A DNA stretch of 48,229 nt from Candidatus Poribacteria bacterium (GTDB lineage: Bacteria; Poribacteria; WGA-4E; WGA-3G): NCBI GenBank assembly GCA_012270795.1, contig JAAXHO010000073.1, forward strand, positions 1-48,229. Direction: 5' to 3'. This document shows positions 18,313-25,851 of the stretch, one piece after another (within the stretch, counting starts at the first letter, position 1; each line of letters begins with the position of its first letter). Under the pieces are notes generated by a model. That model saw only the letters and a list, made by a program, of their open reading frames with translations, did not search any database and was not told where the DNA came from. Made by a program: the position numbers and the translations under genes.

Positions 18313-19611
18313 TTACTTTTTCATCAGTTCCTCAATAGCCTCAATTTCTTTCGGTACAGCACCAGTGAGTACTTCACAACCCGACTCCGTGACGAGTATA
18401 TCGTCTTCAATTCGCACACCTATACCGAGGTATTCGGTAGGTACTTTCTTTGTGCCTTCTGCAACGTAGAGTCCGGGTTCAATCGTCATGACCATACCGG
18501 GTTCAAAAGTCTTATATTCACCTTCATCATCACGCACGCAATTAACATCATGCACATCCAATCCGAGCATGTGTCCAACTCGGTACATATAAAACTGTTT
18601 GTATGCTTCTTTCTTAATCAGTTTTTTCGTCTTGCCTTTTAACAGTCCGAGACTCAACATGCCCTCTGTTAGCAACTCAATAGATTTCTGATGCGGTTCA
18701 TCAATAGAGACCCCAGGGCGGATCGTATCAATTATGGCGTAATGTGCATCCAGGACGATTTGATATATGTCCCTTTGTGCCTCAGTAAATATGCCGTTAA
18801 CTGGGAAAGTGCGGGTAACGTCTCCACAGTAGCGTTGATATTCTGCGCCAGCATCAATGAGAACAAGTGTATTGTCTTTGATTTTGCAGTTGTTCGTGGT
18901 GTAATGTAGTGTAGTGGCATTTCCGCCACTTGCGACAATTGTGGGAAAAGCGGAACCGTTTGCCCCGCTGCTGCGGAAGGTTGCATCTACAATCCCTTCC
19001 AATTCGTATTCGTACATTCCCTGTCGTGCTGCGACCATAGCAGCAATATGTCCATCTACCGTAATATCTGCAGCTTTACGGATACGATGCAATTCTTCCT
19101 CATTTTTTATCAATCGCATTTCACTCAAAATCGGACTGGGGTCAACAAGTGTATCAATTCCTTTTCCTGATCGGATACGCGATTTCACAGCTTGCTTAAA
19201 CCGTCGGAGGAGAGCATCATCTACGTGCTTATTAGAACCGAGTGTGTAATAGAGTCGTTCAGCATCTTCTAAGTACTTACCTATCTTTTTATCAAACTTG
19301 TTTATGGAATATGCCTTATCTGCGCCATAGACTACACAAGCATCCTTAACACCGACGCGTTTACCATTCCAGATTTCGGCTTTTTCGTCTTTCGGCAGGA
19401 CAAATAGTATATACTTATGTTTAGGATGGTCAGGAGCAATCACACAAATGGATTCCTGTTCTTCAAAGCCTGTAAGATAATAAAAATTCGGGTCAGGATT
19501 ATATATATGTTCTGTGTCGTGGTTACGCATGGTAACAGGTGCGTTCGCGAATATTGCTACACCACCAGAACCCATCTGTTCTATAAAGTCATTACGATTT
19601 TTCTTATGCAT
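18313..19611 (-). CDS. pepP: Xaa-Pro aminopeptidase (M24B family)
   Basis: A cytosolic metallopeptidase that removes an N-terminal residue preceding proline. The 432-residue chain has the N-terminal creatinase-like domain (1-170) and the pita-bread catalytic domain. All five metal ligands are visible: D253, D264, H347, E378 and E402. GHMLGLDVHD and EPGLY are family signatures. Length is close to E. coli PepP. It is followed on the minus strand by nothing close and preceded (19612-19798) by a palindromic mini-element. Confidence 0.92.
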   Translation of the reverse strand: MHKKNRNDFIEQMGSGGVAIFANAPVTMRNHDTEHIYNPDPNFYYLTGFEEQESICVIAPDHPKHKYILFVLPKDEKAEIWNGKRVGVKDACVVYGADKAYSINKFDKKIGKYLEDAERLYYTLGSNKHVDDALLRRFKQAVKSRIRSGKGIDTLVDPSPILSEMRLIKNEEELHRIRKAADITVDGHIAAMVAARQGMYEYELEGIVDATFRSSGANGSAFPTIVASGGNATTLHYTTNNCKIKDNTLVLIDAGAEYQRYCGDVTRTFPVNGIFTEAQRDIYQIVLDAHYAIIDTIRPGVSIDEPHQKSIELLTEGMLSLGLLKGKTKKLIKKEAYKQFYMYRVGHMLGLDVHDVNCVRDDEGEYKTFEPGMVMTIEPGLYVAEGTKKVPTEYLGIGVRIEDDILVTESGCEVLTGAVPKEIEAIEELMKK

Positions 19612-19684
19612 ATAGTTCTTTCCTAAATATCAACATTACGAAGTACTCGGAGTTTACATTTCACGTTGGACTACTTACGTTTAC

Positions 19685-19795
19685 AGGACTTACGCATTTC
19701 TTCTTAAGTCTCCTTGATAATGGGGATTTAGGGGGTTAAATACCTGAAATAACGACTTTTTAACCCCCCTTATCAAGGGGGGATGCGTAAGTCCT
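19685..19795. mobile_element. Palindromic mini-element with AGGACTTACGCAT ends
   Basis: Left end AGGACTTACGCAT (19685-19697) and right end ATGCGTAAGTCCT (19783-19795) are exact inverted repeats. An inner pair (CCTTGATAA...GGGGGTTA with TAACCCCCCTTATCAAGG) adds a longer stem. No ORF. A solitary copy of the end lies at 43883-43896. Confidence 0.6.
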
Positions 19796-19798
19796 TGT

Positions 19799-20782
19799 TT
19801 ATAAATAACTAATAGGTGTACCTATTTTACCGATTAAACCACCGCTGGCAACCATTGGATAAATTGGATGAGACCAAAATATTCCCTCTGCTGGGCTGCG
19901 AACGACTTCTACTACTTGTCCAAACACATCCCGAATTTCAGCGATGGGTTGTCGTGCTTCCAATTGATCATACAATTTGGTTTTGTAATATACAAATCCG
20001 CCTTTGTTACTGAGGATAGACACAAATTTATTAACAACGATCTGTTTGTCAGGTATTTCAGGTTTTCCATCAATAAATTTATAGTGTTTAAGCACGTTGA
20101 GAACACCTTTGACACCTTTGTTGATGCTGGTGGTATCCCATCCGTGTGTACCACCGAGTTCTGGGTCAATGGTCGGTATACCAATATCGGGTGCTGCTTG
20201 TGCCAGTTGGCCCCTTGGTCCTCTTTGGTCCAAAATATAACCTATACCGAAGACGCGTGCTAATGTCAGGCATGCCTTGTGACATTTATGTTTCTCTCCG
20301 ACACGTACACGCACTTCGTCAATCATTGGTTGTACACCACCTTGATGCAGGTCAATGCAGTAGTCAGCTTGTCGAATTGCCTTTTCAAACAACTGATTTG
20401 CAATTCTTTCACTTGATGTGCCATCGGAGCGTCCAGGGAAACAGCGGTTCATCTTTACATTATCAACTGGACTGTATGCCTGTTTTGCATGAAATGCATG
20501 CACATTGACAACTGGAACTATAATAAGACTTCCACTTATTTCATCGGGGTTAATCATACGTAAGATTTCGTGAACAACAGCGATGCCGTTTAATTCATTT
20601 CCATCGCTTATCGCTTGAATATAGAGTGATTTTCCCGGTTGTTTTCCATTGATTAGAACTATAGGCACACGAATTGGTGTGCCGTCTGGGAGTATACCGA
20701 TAGATAAATGTCCTTCGGTTTGTGTGCCTGGTTCTGCAACTAATGAACCGACGGTCAGTTTGTGTGAGTTCGTTTTACGCAT
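19799..20782 (-). CDS. Succinylglutamate desuccinylase/aspartoacylase-like protein
   Basis: A 327-residue M14-type zinc amidohydrolase relative. Family hallmarks are the VGSL/G start, the strand before the first zinc motif, N-R-x-FPG (MNRCFPGRSDG) and DLHQGG with the second zinc His. The first zinc motif, normally HG-x-E, reads S-D-G-N-E-L-N-G here, with Asp in place of His. The substrate is unknown; relatives deacylate N-acyl amino acids. ATG 20782 is chosen; an in-frame TTG 33 bases upstream is possible, and neither has a strong ribosome site. Confidence 0.75.
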   Translation of the reverse strand: MRKTNSHKLTVGSLVAEPGTQTEGHLSIGILPDGTPIRVPIVLINGKQPGKSLYIQAISDGNELNGIAVVHEILRMINPDEISGSLIIVPVVNVHAFHAKQAYSPVDNVKMNRCFPGRSDGTSSERIANQLFEKAIRQADYCIDLHQGGVQPMIDEVRVRVGEKHKCHKACLTLARVFGIGYILDQRGPRGQLAQAAPDIGIPTIDPELGGTHGWDTTSINKGVKGVLNVLKHYKFIDGKPEIPDKQIVVNKFVSILSNKGGFVYYKTKLYDQLEARQPIAEIRDVFGQVVEVVRSPAEGIFWSHPIYPMVASGGLIGKIGTPISYL

Positions 20783-20902
20783 TAGGTTGAGTGTGGATTT
20801 CCTTTTATCCGTCAAATTACTTGTCTTTTAATATAACAGAATTCAGGAGAAGCGTCAAGAGAGTAATACCAAAACTTTACACACCGTGTTCAAACGTTTT
20901 TG

Positions 20903-20931
20903 TTGACATTCTTGAAAAATAACGTTAAAAT
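20903..20931 (+). promoter_or_regulatory. Sigma-70 promoter of the TIR-like gene pair
   Basis: Perfect TTGACA (20903-20908), 17-nt spacer and TAAAAT (20926-20931). The first ATG downstream is at 20978 behind GGAG (20966-20969), giving a leader of about 40 nt. That ATG opens a frame of only 12 codons. Confidence 0.7.
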
Positions 20932-21045
20932 TAGGTGGTAAGCAAATTATTTTGATAGTGTGAAACGGAGAAAAGTTATGTCCGAGAAAAACATTGCGGA
21001 TTCAGTGAAAATATAACACTTTCATTTCAACGTCAGCAAAAACAA

Positions 21046-22062
21046 TTGGAAAATTCCTACAAGCTTTCTGAAGTTTTAACGAATTCTTATGTGACAGGGT
21101 TAATGAGTTTACAAAAAGAAATGGAAAACTCCACTATTACAAAGTTTTTGCATCAGCAGAAACAAATGAAACGCATTTATGCTGATGCAATAGCACATGC
21201 AAATGTAAGAGAAGTTCTTGCTGATGAGGTGAGACGTTATCAGGATCGCCAAAAACTAATAAACCACGCGTCTTTTGATGTGGCTCAAATAAGGTGTTAT
21301 TGGGATCGCGAAATACAAATGAAACGCATTTATGCTGATGCAATAGCATATGCAGCGGAATATCAAGAACGAATGCACAACATGCAAACTATATTAGCAG
21401 AGGTAGTTGAGCATAAGAATCGAATTAGAATGCAAATGCTCAATGAGTCTACTATTATAGGAAAAGTAGTAGAAGAATACCAACACTACCAAAAACAGTC
21501 AGTCCTTGGATTTCCCAATATCATTAGAGGTGGGTTGTCAGTCAATCCTTCCCATATCTCAACCCCGGATCGATGCCGCACGCCATCACCGCAACCAACT
21601 CCTATAGAAATTTCCCAAAGAGTTCTTATTGTGGGTGGATTTGCTGACGACACCAACCAAATTGTGGCTAGATTTATAGAGCATCTTGGTTTTGAAGCAA
21701 TTATTCTAAATGAACAACCAAATGGGAATAGTAGAATAGAGTTTGAGAAGTTTGAAGCATATACGAATGTAGACTTTTTAATTACTTTGCTTACGCCAGA
21801 CGATGTTGGCAGGACAAAAGACAACCCTTATGATGAACTTAAACCTAGACCATCACAAGACACTATTTTTCGACTTGGCTACCTTTGTAACCATTTACGA
21901 CCCGAGCAAATGTGCACTCTATACACAGAAGAAATAGAGTTGCCTTCAATTCTTGAAGGATGGTTACGTGTACCGATGTGTAGTGGTGACAGTTGGAAAT
22001 TGAAGTTAGTCCAGGAAATGCAATTTGCTGGATTATGTGTTGATAAAAATAAATTGTTATAA
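21046..22062 (+). CDS. TIR-like domain protein 1, probably catalytically dead
   Basis: An open frame of 338 residues. The N-terminal half is helical or coiled-coil in character with a duplicated QMKRIYADAIA block. From about residue 190 it follows the TIR-like fold of the predicted nucleotide-binding family (Pfam PF10137): RVLIVGG, ARFIEHLGFEAIILNEQPNG, FLITLLTPDDVG, then LGYL and a WKLKLVQEMQFAGL end. The family GHD/GHN-E loop is replaced by GGFADD, and the Glu expected in the NVI-x-E-x-GYF helix is Arg (TIFRLGYLC), so NAD cleavage is unlikely. The obvious ATG (20978, with ribosome site) is out of frame, terminating after 12 codons, so the true start is TTG 21046 or the gene is frameshifted near 21005-21014. 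A second TIR-like gene follows 107 bases downstream. Confidence 0.65.
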   Translation: MENSYKLSEVLTNSYVTGLMSLQKEMENSTITKFLHQQKQMKRIYADAIAHANVREVLADEVRRYQDRQKLINHASFDVAQIRCYWDREIQMKRIYADAIAYAAEYQERMHNMQTILAEVVEHKNRIRMQMLNESTIIGKVVEEYQHYQKQSVLGFPNIIRGGLSVNPSHISTPDRCRTPSPQPTPIEISQRVLIVGGFADDTNQIVARFIEHLGFEAIILNEQPNGNSRIEFEKFEAYTNVDFLITLLTPDDVGRTKDNPYDELKPRPSQDTIFRLGYLCNHLRPEQMCTLYTEEIELPSILEGWLRVPMCSGDSWKLKLVQEMQFAGLCVDKNKLL

Positions 22063-22169
22063 AACACAAAACACTTCAAAACCTTGCCTGGATTTTTGTC
22101 AGTACACGAAACAAAATTGAACTTGAGATCAACGTGCCTGTAGCAGTCTAAATATTGGATGGAGAAACT

Positions 22170-23017
22170 ATGGAAGAAAGAAAACTACCAAAACTGCTTG
22201 TGAGTAGAGAAGAAGCAAAAGAGAAAATACAAGAACGAATTGATGAAGGGCAACGACTTCGAGACCAACCAATAGATTCAGAAGTTGGTTTGGATATAGT
22301 AGGTAAAGAAGCTATAAATTGGTCAAAGTTTAATACCGATCTCCTAATCAGATTGTTTGATAACTTGTCATTGAAGAATGAATATGAAAATTTAAGTTAC
22401 TATAAGTTTAGTGATTATGAAATAGAGACCAGAGGGGTTATGGGTTGGGGCATACCAGACCTTAACGAACACGTAGATTTCTACAAGGAAAATATGACAA
22501 ATAGTATCTATAGTCTAGAAGGAATCCGAGACAGACTTGAACTGTTTGAAGAACCAGATCCTCCTGAGCGGATCTTCGGCGATAAGATTTTCATCGTCCA
22601 CGGACATAATGAGGGGGCAAACACAAAATCGCAAGGTTCATTGAGGCCCTAGACTTGGAAGCAATAATACTTGACGAACAACCAATCGGACATACAATCA
22701 TTGATAAGTTTGAAGAACATGCAGACGAAGCAGGTTTTGCCATTGTTTTGTTGACAGCTGATGATATTAGCGCACCAAAAAGTCAAGAAGATAATTTACA
22801 ACCAAGGGCCCGTCAAAACGTGATCTTGGAATTTGGATATTTTCTTGCTGAGTTAGGTAGGAAAAGAATAGGCGTTCTCTATGAAGAAGGTGTTGAACTA
22901 CCATCAGATATTGAGGGTTTAGAATACATACCGCTTGATAATGCAGATGGCTGGAAGATAAAGTTAGCAAAGGGAATGCGCGCCGCAGGATTACCGATTG
23001 ATATGAACAAAATTTAG
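22170..23017 (+). pseudogene. TIR-like domain protein 2, one frameshift
   Basis: ATG 22170 follows GGAGA. Residues 1-150 form a helical N-terminal region; the C-terminal half is a PF10137-type TIR-like domain. It has IFIVHGHNEG, AIILDEQP-x-G-x-T-I-I-D-KFEE, FAIVLLTADD, RARQNVILEFGYFLAELGR with the catalytic-type Glu, VELPSDIEGL and WKIKLAKGMRAAGL. All family landmarks are present, unlike the upstream paralog. The frame breaks at about 22625-22628, where an A4 tract needs five A for the product to run on as ...ANTKIARFIEAL. Repaired, the protein has about 283 residues. It could be dead, phase-variable or a sequencing error. Confidence 0.7.
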
Positions 23018-23043
23018 TCATTCACCTATCCAAAGGAACACCA

Positions 23044-24666
23044 ATGCCCACACTTGACTTCAAAGGCAAACAATTCATATACGCGCACCACCTCACCGTA
23101 CCCTTCCGCACTTTAGAGATAGACAAAGACAAATCCCACACAATCGAAAACTCTCCATCATTAGACGACAACCTGATTATCCACGGCGACAACCTACACG
23201 CCTTAAAAGCACTCCTCCCGAAATACGCAGGCAAAATCAAGTGTATCTATATTGACCCGCCGTACAACACTGGCAACGAAAATTGGGTTTACAACGACAA
23301 CGTCAACAGTCCTATGATGAAGGCATGGCTTGAGAAAAATAGCCCGATTGACGTTGAAGATTTAGAACGTCACGATAAGTGGTTGTGTATGATGTGGCCT
23401 CGCTTACACCTATTGCGTGAGTTGTTATCTGATGATGGAATAATTTTTATCTCTATTGATGACAACGAACAACATCATTTACGAATGCTGATGGATGAGA
23501 TTTTTGATGAGAAAGGCTTTTTCGCACGAATAGCCTGGGAAAGCAGAACAAAACCCACAAATATGGGTGGAGCAAGATTTAATATTCAGACCAATACTGA
23601 ACTTATCATAGTTTATGGGAAAAAGTCAATGACTGACCATTCAGGTTTTCATTTGTACCCAACTGCAGAAAAAAAGTATCCTTATAAAGATGAGCAAGGA
23701 AAATATAGATTAGAAGAATTCCAACAACGGAGAAATATCGGCAGTCTGCGTAGAGATACGATGCTGTACGAAATTAATGGAATTAAACCTAAAGAAGGAT
23801 ATAGATGGCAAGTTGCCCCAGACAGATATCGAGAACTGCAAGAAAGTGGGTCAATTGTCATAGAAGGTAAGCGGGTCTATGAAAAGATATACAAAAGCGA
23901 AGAGGATTCTTTTGCTTATGAACCTTTTTGGGGTTTTATAAGTAAAGAAATTGGAACAAGTGAGAGTGGAAAATCTGAGCTAAATGAGATACTTGGCATT
24001 GACCACGGTTTAGAAACAGTAAAGCCGACCGACTTAGTAAGGAAGTTGATTTTTCACAGTACAACCCAAAACGACATCATCCTTGATTCATTCGCAGGCA
24101 GTGGCACAACAGCCCACGCCGTCCTGGCATTAAACAAAGAAGATGGCGGCAACCGCAAGTTTATCTTGATAGAATGTGAGGATTATGCTGACACCATTAC
24201 AGCAGAACGTGTCCGTCGCGTCATCAAAGGCGTTGAAAATGCCAAAGATGAAAACTTGCAGAAAGGACTCGGTGGTTCCTTCACCTACTGCACGCTTGGT
24301 GAAACGATTGACACCGAGGGGATGCTCACGGGTGACTCACTTCCCACATACCAAACCTTAGCGAACTATGTCGCTTATGCTGCTACTGGCAGTAAATTAG
24401 AGATCAAAGCAAAACAGGAAAATTACTGCTTTGGTGAAACAAAAGGCATCCGCTTCTATCTCATCTATGAACCGACACTTAAATTTTTAGAGAGCAACCA
24501 GTCTGCTTTAGATGCGAAACGTGCTGAGCAAATAGCTGCGGAATGCAAAGCAGCAGGCAAAAAAGCCTATGTCTATGCATCTCATAAGTTTATGAGTCAA
24601 AAAGAACTTACACCTATGGGTATCACCTTCTGCCAACTCCCCTATAGCATCTATCAAATCGCATAA
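23044..24666 (+). CDS. Adenine-specific DNA methyltransferase, type III Mod-like
   Basis: A 540-residue SAM-dependent N6-adenine methyltransferase. The catalytic DPPY motif (71-74, in YIDPPYNTGNENWVYND) precedes the SAM-binding FAGSGTT (350-356), the order of the beta class used by type III Mod. The central segment (about 130-330) is the target-recognition region, and the C-terminal domain (about 400-540) resembles type III Mod tails. It should methylate one strand of an asymmetric site. AAAGGA precedes ATG 23044, only 26 bases after TIR-like gene 2. The matching Res gene begins 1.2 kb downstream. Confidence 0.88.
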   Translation: MPTLDFKGKQFIYAHHLTVPFRTLEIDKDKSHTIENSPSLDDNLIIHGDNLHALKALLPKYAGKIKCIYIDPPYNTGNENWVYNDNVNSPMMKAWLEKNSPIDVEDLERHDKWLCMMWPRLHLLRELLSDDGIIFISIDDNEQHHLRMLMDEIFDEKGFFARIAWESRTKPTNMGGARFNIQTNTELIIVYGKKSMTDHSGFHLYPTAEKKYPYKDEQGKYRLEEFQQRRNIGSLRRDTMLYEINGIKPKEGYRWQVAPDRYRELQESGSIVIEGKRVYEKIYKSEEDSFAYEPFWGFISKEIGTSESGKSELNEILGIDHGLETVKPTDLVRKLIFHSTTQNDIILDSFAGSGTTAHAVLALNKEDGGNRKFILIECEDYADTITAERVRRVIKGVENAKDENLQKGLGGSFTYCTLGETIDTEGMLTGDSLPTYQTLANYVAYAATGSKLEIKAKQENYCFGETKGIRFYLIYEPTLKFLESNQSALDAKRAEQIAAECKAAGKKAYVYASHKFMSQKELTPMGITFCQLPYSIYQIA

Positions 24667-24676
24667 CATTCCAGAG

Positions 24677-25113
24677 GCATTCAATTGTTACGAAACCTCT
24701 TTTTTGGAAGACATTTCAACAATAGAATCCCAATAGAATATACATGATATCTATTGTTCTCAAAACAAGAAATACAACAAACTCACACAACCATAAGGTA
24801 TAATGTTGACCATAAAAGCAGCTGACAAGTCCAGTACAAAACTAAACAAAAATACACAACAAAAAAACGATAAAAAACCCATTTAGTTGTTTTTTTCAAA
24901 ATTTCGTAAATTCATAAAACTGCCATAAACCCATACCACTACGGGATCGAGAACATTAATAAAAAAGTCAAAAACCCCAAAAAAAAACAACTAAAAATTT
25001 TATGATACAGTACAGGATACACAGCCAAAAGCATTCAATTGTCAATAAATCACACACGCTCAACAATTTGAAAACCCTATTTCCTTCATGAGTACATTTC
25101 AACAATTGAATGC
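24677..25113. repeat. Pair of mini-elements with GCATTCAATTGTT ends
   Basis: Copy 1 is 24677-24730 and copy 2 is 25031-25113. Each begins GCATTCAATTGT and ends in a matching inverted segment (AACAATAGAATCC, diverged, and AACAATTGAATGC). Both share ACATTTCAACAAT before the right end. Non-coding. Confidence 0.55.
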
Positions 25114-25187
25114 TTCTGCATAACATTCATTCTTGTCTTGAATTTTATCGTTTTTTATCCTATAATTTAACCTAAGTTGCCACTTAT

Positions 25188-25243
25188 GTAGCACAATCTG
25201 CCAGATTGTGCATCTTACCACACAAACTGGCAGTTTGTGCTAC
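25188..25243. repeat. Double hairpin, GTAGCACA...TGTGCTAC
   Basis: Two adjacent perfect hairpins: GCACAATCTG-C-CAGATTGTGC (25191-25211) and CACAAACTG-G-CAGTTTGTG (25221-25239), enclosed by GTAGCACA and TGTGCTAC. A half copy (CACAAACTGGGAGTTTGTGC, then TAC) is at 31813-31835. This is a REP-like family. Confidence 0.7.
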
Positions 25244-25357
25244 AAAAACTACCAAGAAGTGTATTATACTCTATTAAAAACGGTGTCTGTAAGTCTAAAA
25301 TCTTGTTGGTAGCAACTTGGGTTAATTTAATCAAATGTTTACTGAAGGAGTACATAA

Positions 25358-25831
25358 ATGAAAAAGGTTTTATTCTTAGCACTTTGTTTTCTTATCTCAA
25401 CGACTTGTGCTTTTGCACAACTCGAACAATCCGATTTTGAGAAGATCCAATCCATTATTGACAAATCTGTTGAAAGGGTTGAAAAGTCTATTGAAAAATC
25501 TGAAAAACAGATTAAGGAATACGTCGATCTGAAAATCAATGCCTTAGACCAGAAGTTAAGCGGGGAAATCAAAACATTAGACGAGCGATTAAGCGGAAAA
25601 ATCAACACATTAGGCGAGGAAATTAAAGGATTAGATGGACGACTGAATCAAATATTTGCATTTGTGATTGCTTTAATTGCTTTGATTGCTGTGGCTGTCG
25701 GAATTCCACATATCCTTGTTGCAAGACAGGGAAAAGAGATACAATCACTAAACCAACGTATTGAGACGTTGCAGCAAGAGATTGAAGCAATGCGGCACGA
25801 AATGAATGAGAGAAATATAAGCACCACTTAA
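25358..25831 (+). CDS. Exported membrane coiled-coil protein between mod and res
   Basis: A 157-residue protein with a signal peptide ending AFA20-Q. A long coiled coil (about 22-97) follows, with an 11-residue beat: LDQKLSGEIKT, LDERLSGKINT, LGEEIKGLDGR. Then comes a membrane helix (about 100-120) and a short second coiled coil (125-152) predicted on the cytosolic side. AAGGAG precedes the ATG. The gene ends 20 bases before res, so the two are probably co-transcribed. It is not a known part of type III restriction systems, and no family could be named. It could tether, sense or be an unrelated passenger. Confidence 0.75.
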   Translation: MKKVLFLALCFLISTTCAFAQLEQSDFEKIQSIIDKSVERVEKSIEKSEKQIKEYVDLKINALDQKLSGEIKTLDERLSGKINTLGEEIKGLDGRLNQIFAFVIALIALIAVAVGIPHILVARQGKEIQSLNQRIETLQQEIEAMRHEMNERNISTT

Positions 25832-25851
25832 TACCTTCTTTAACGCATAAA

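Larger units (their letters stand above)
24667..25357. other. AT-rich, repeat-bearing spacer between mod and the coiled-coil gene
   Basis: No gene is seen. It contains two related mini-repeats (24677-24730 and 25031-25113), an inverted pair TTTAGTTGTTTTTTT (24882-24896) with its complement (24979-24995), and a double hairpin (25188-25243). Base composition is much more A-rich than its surroundings. Confidence 0.6.
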
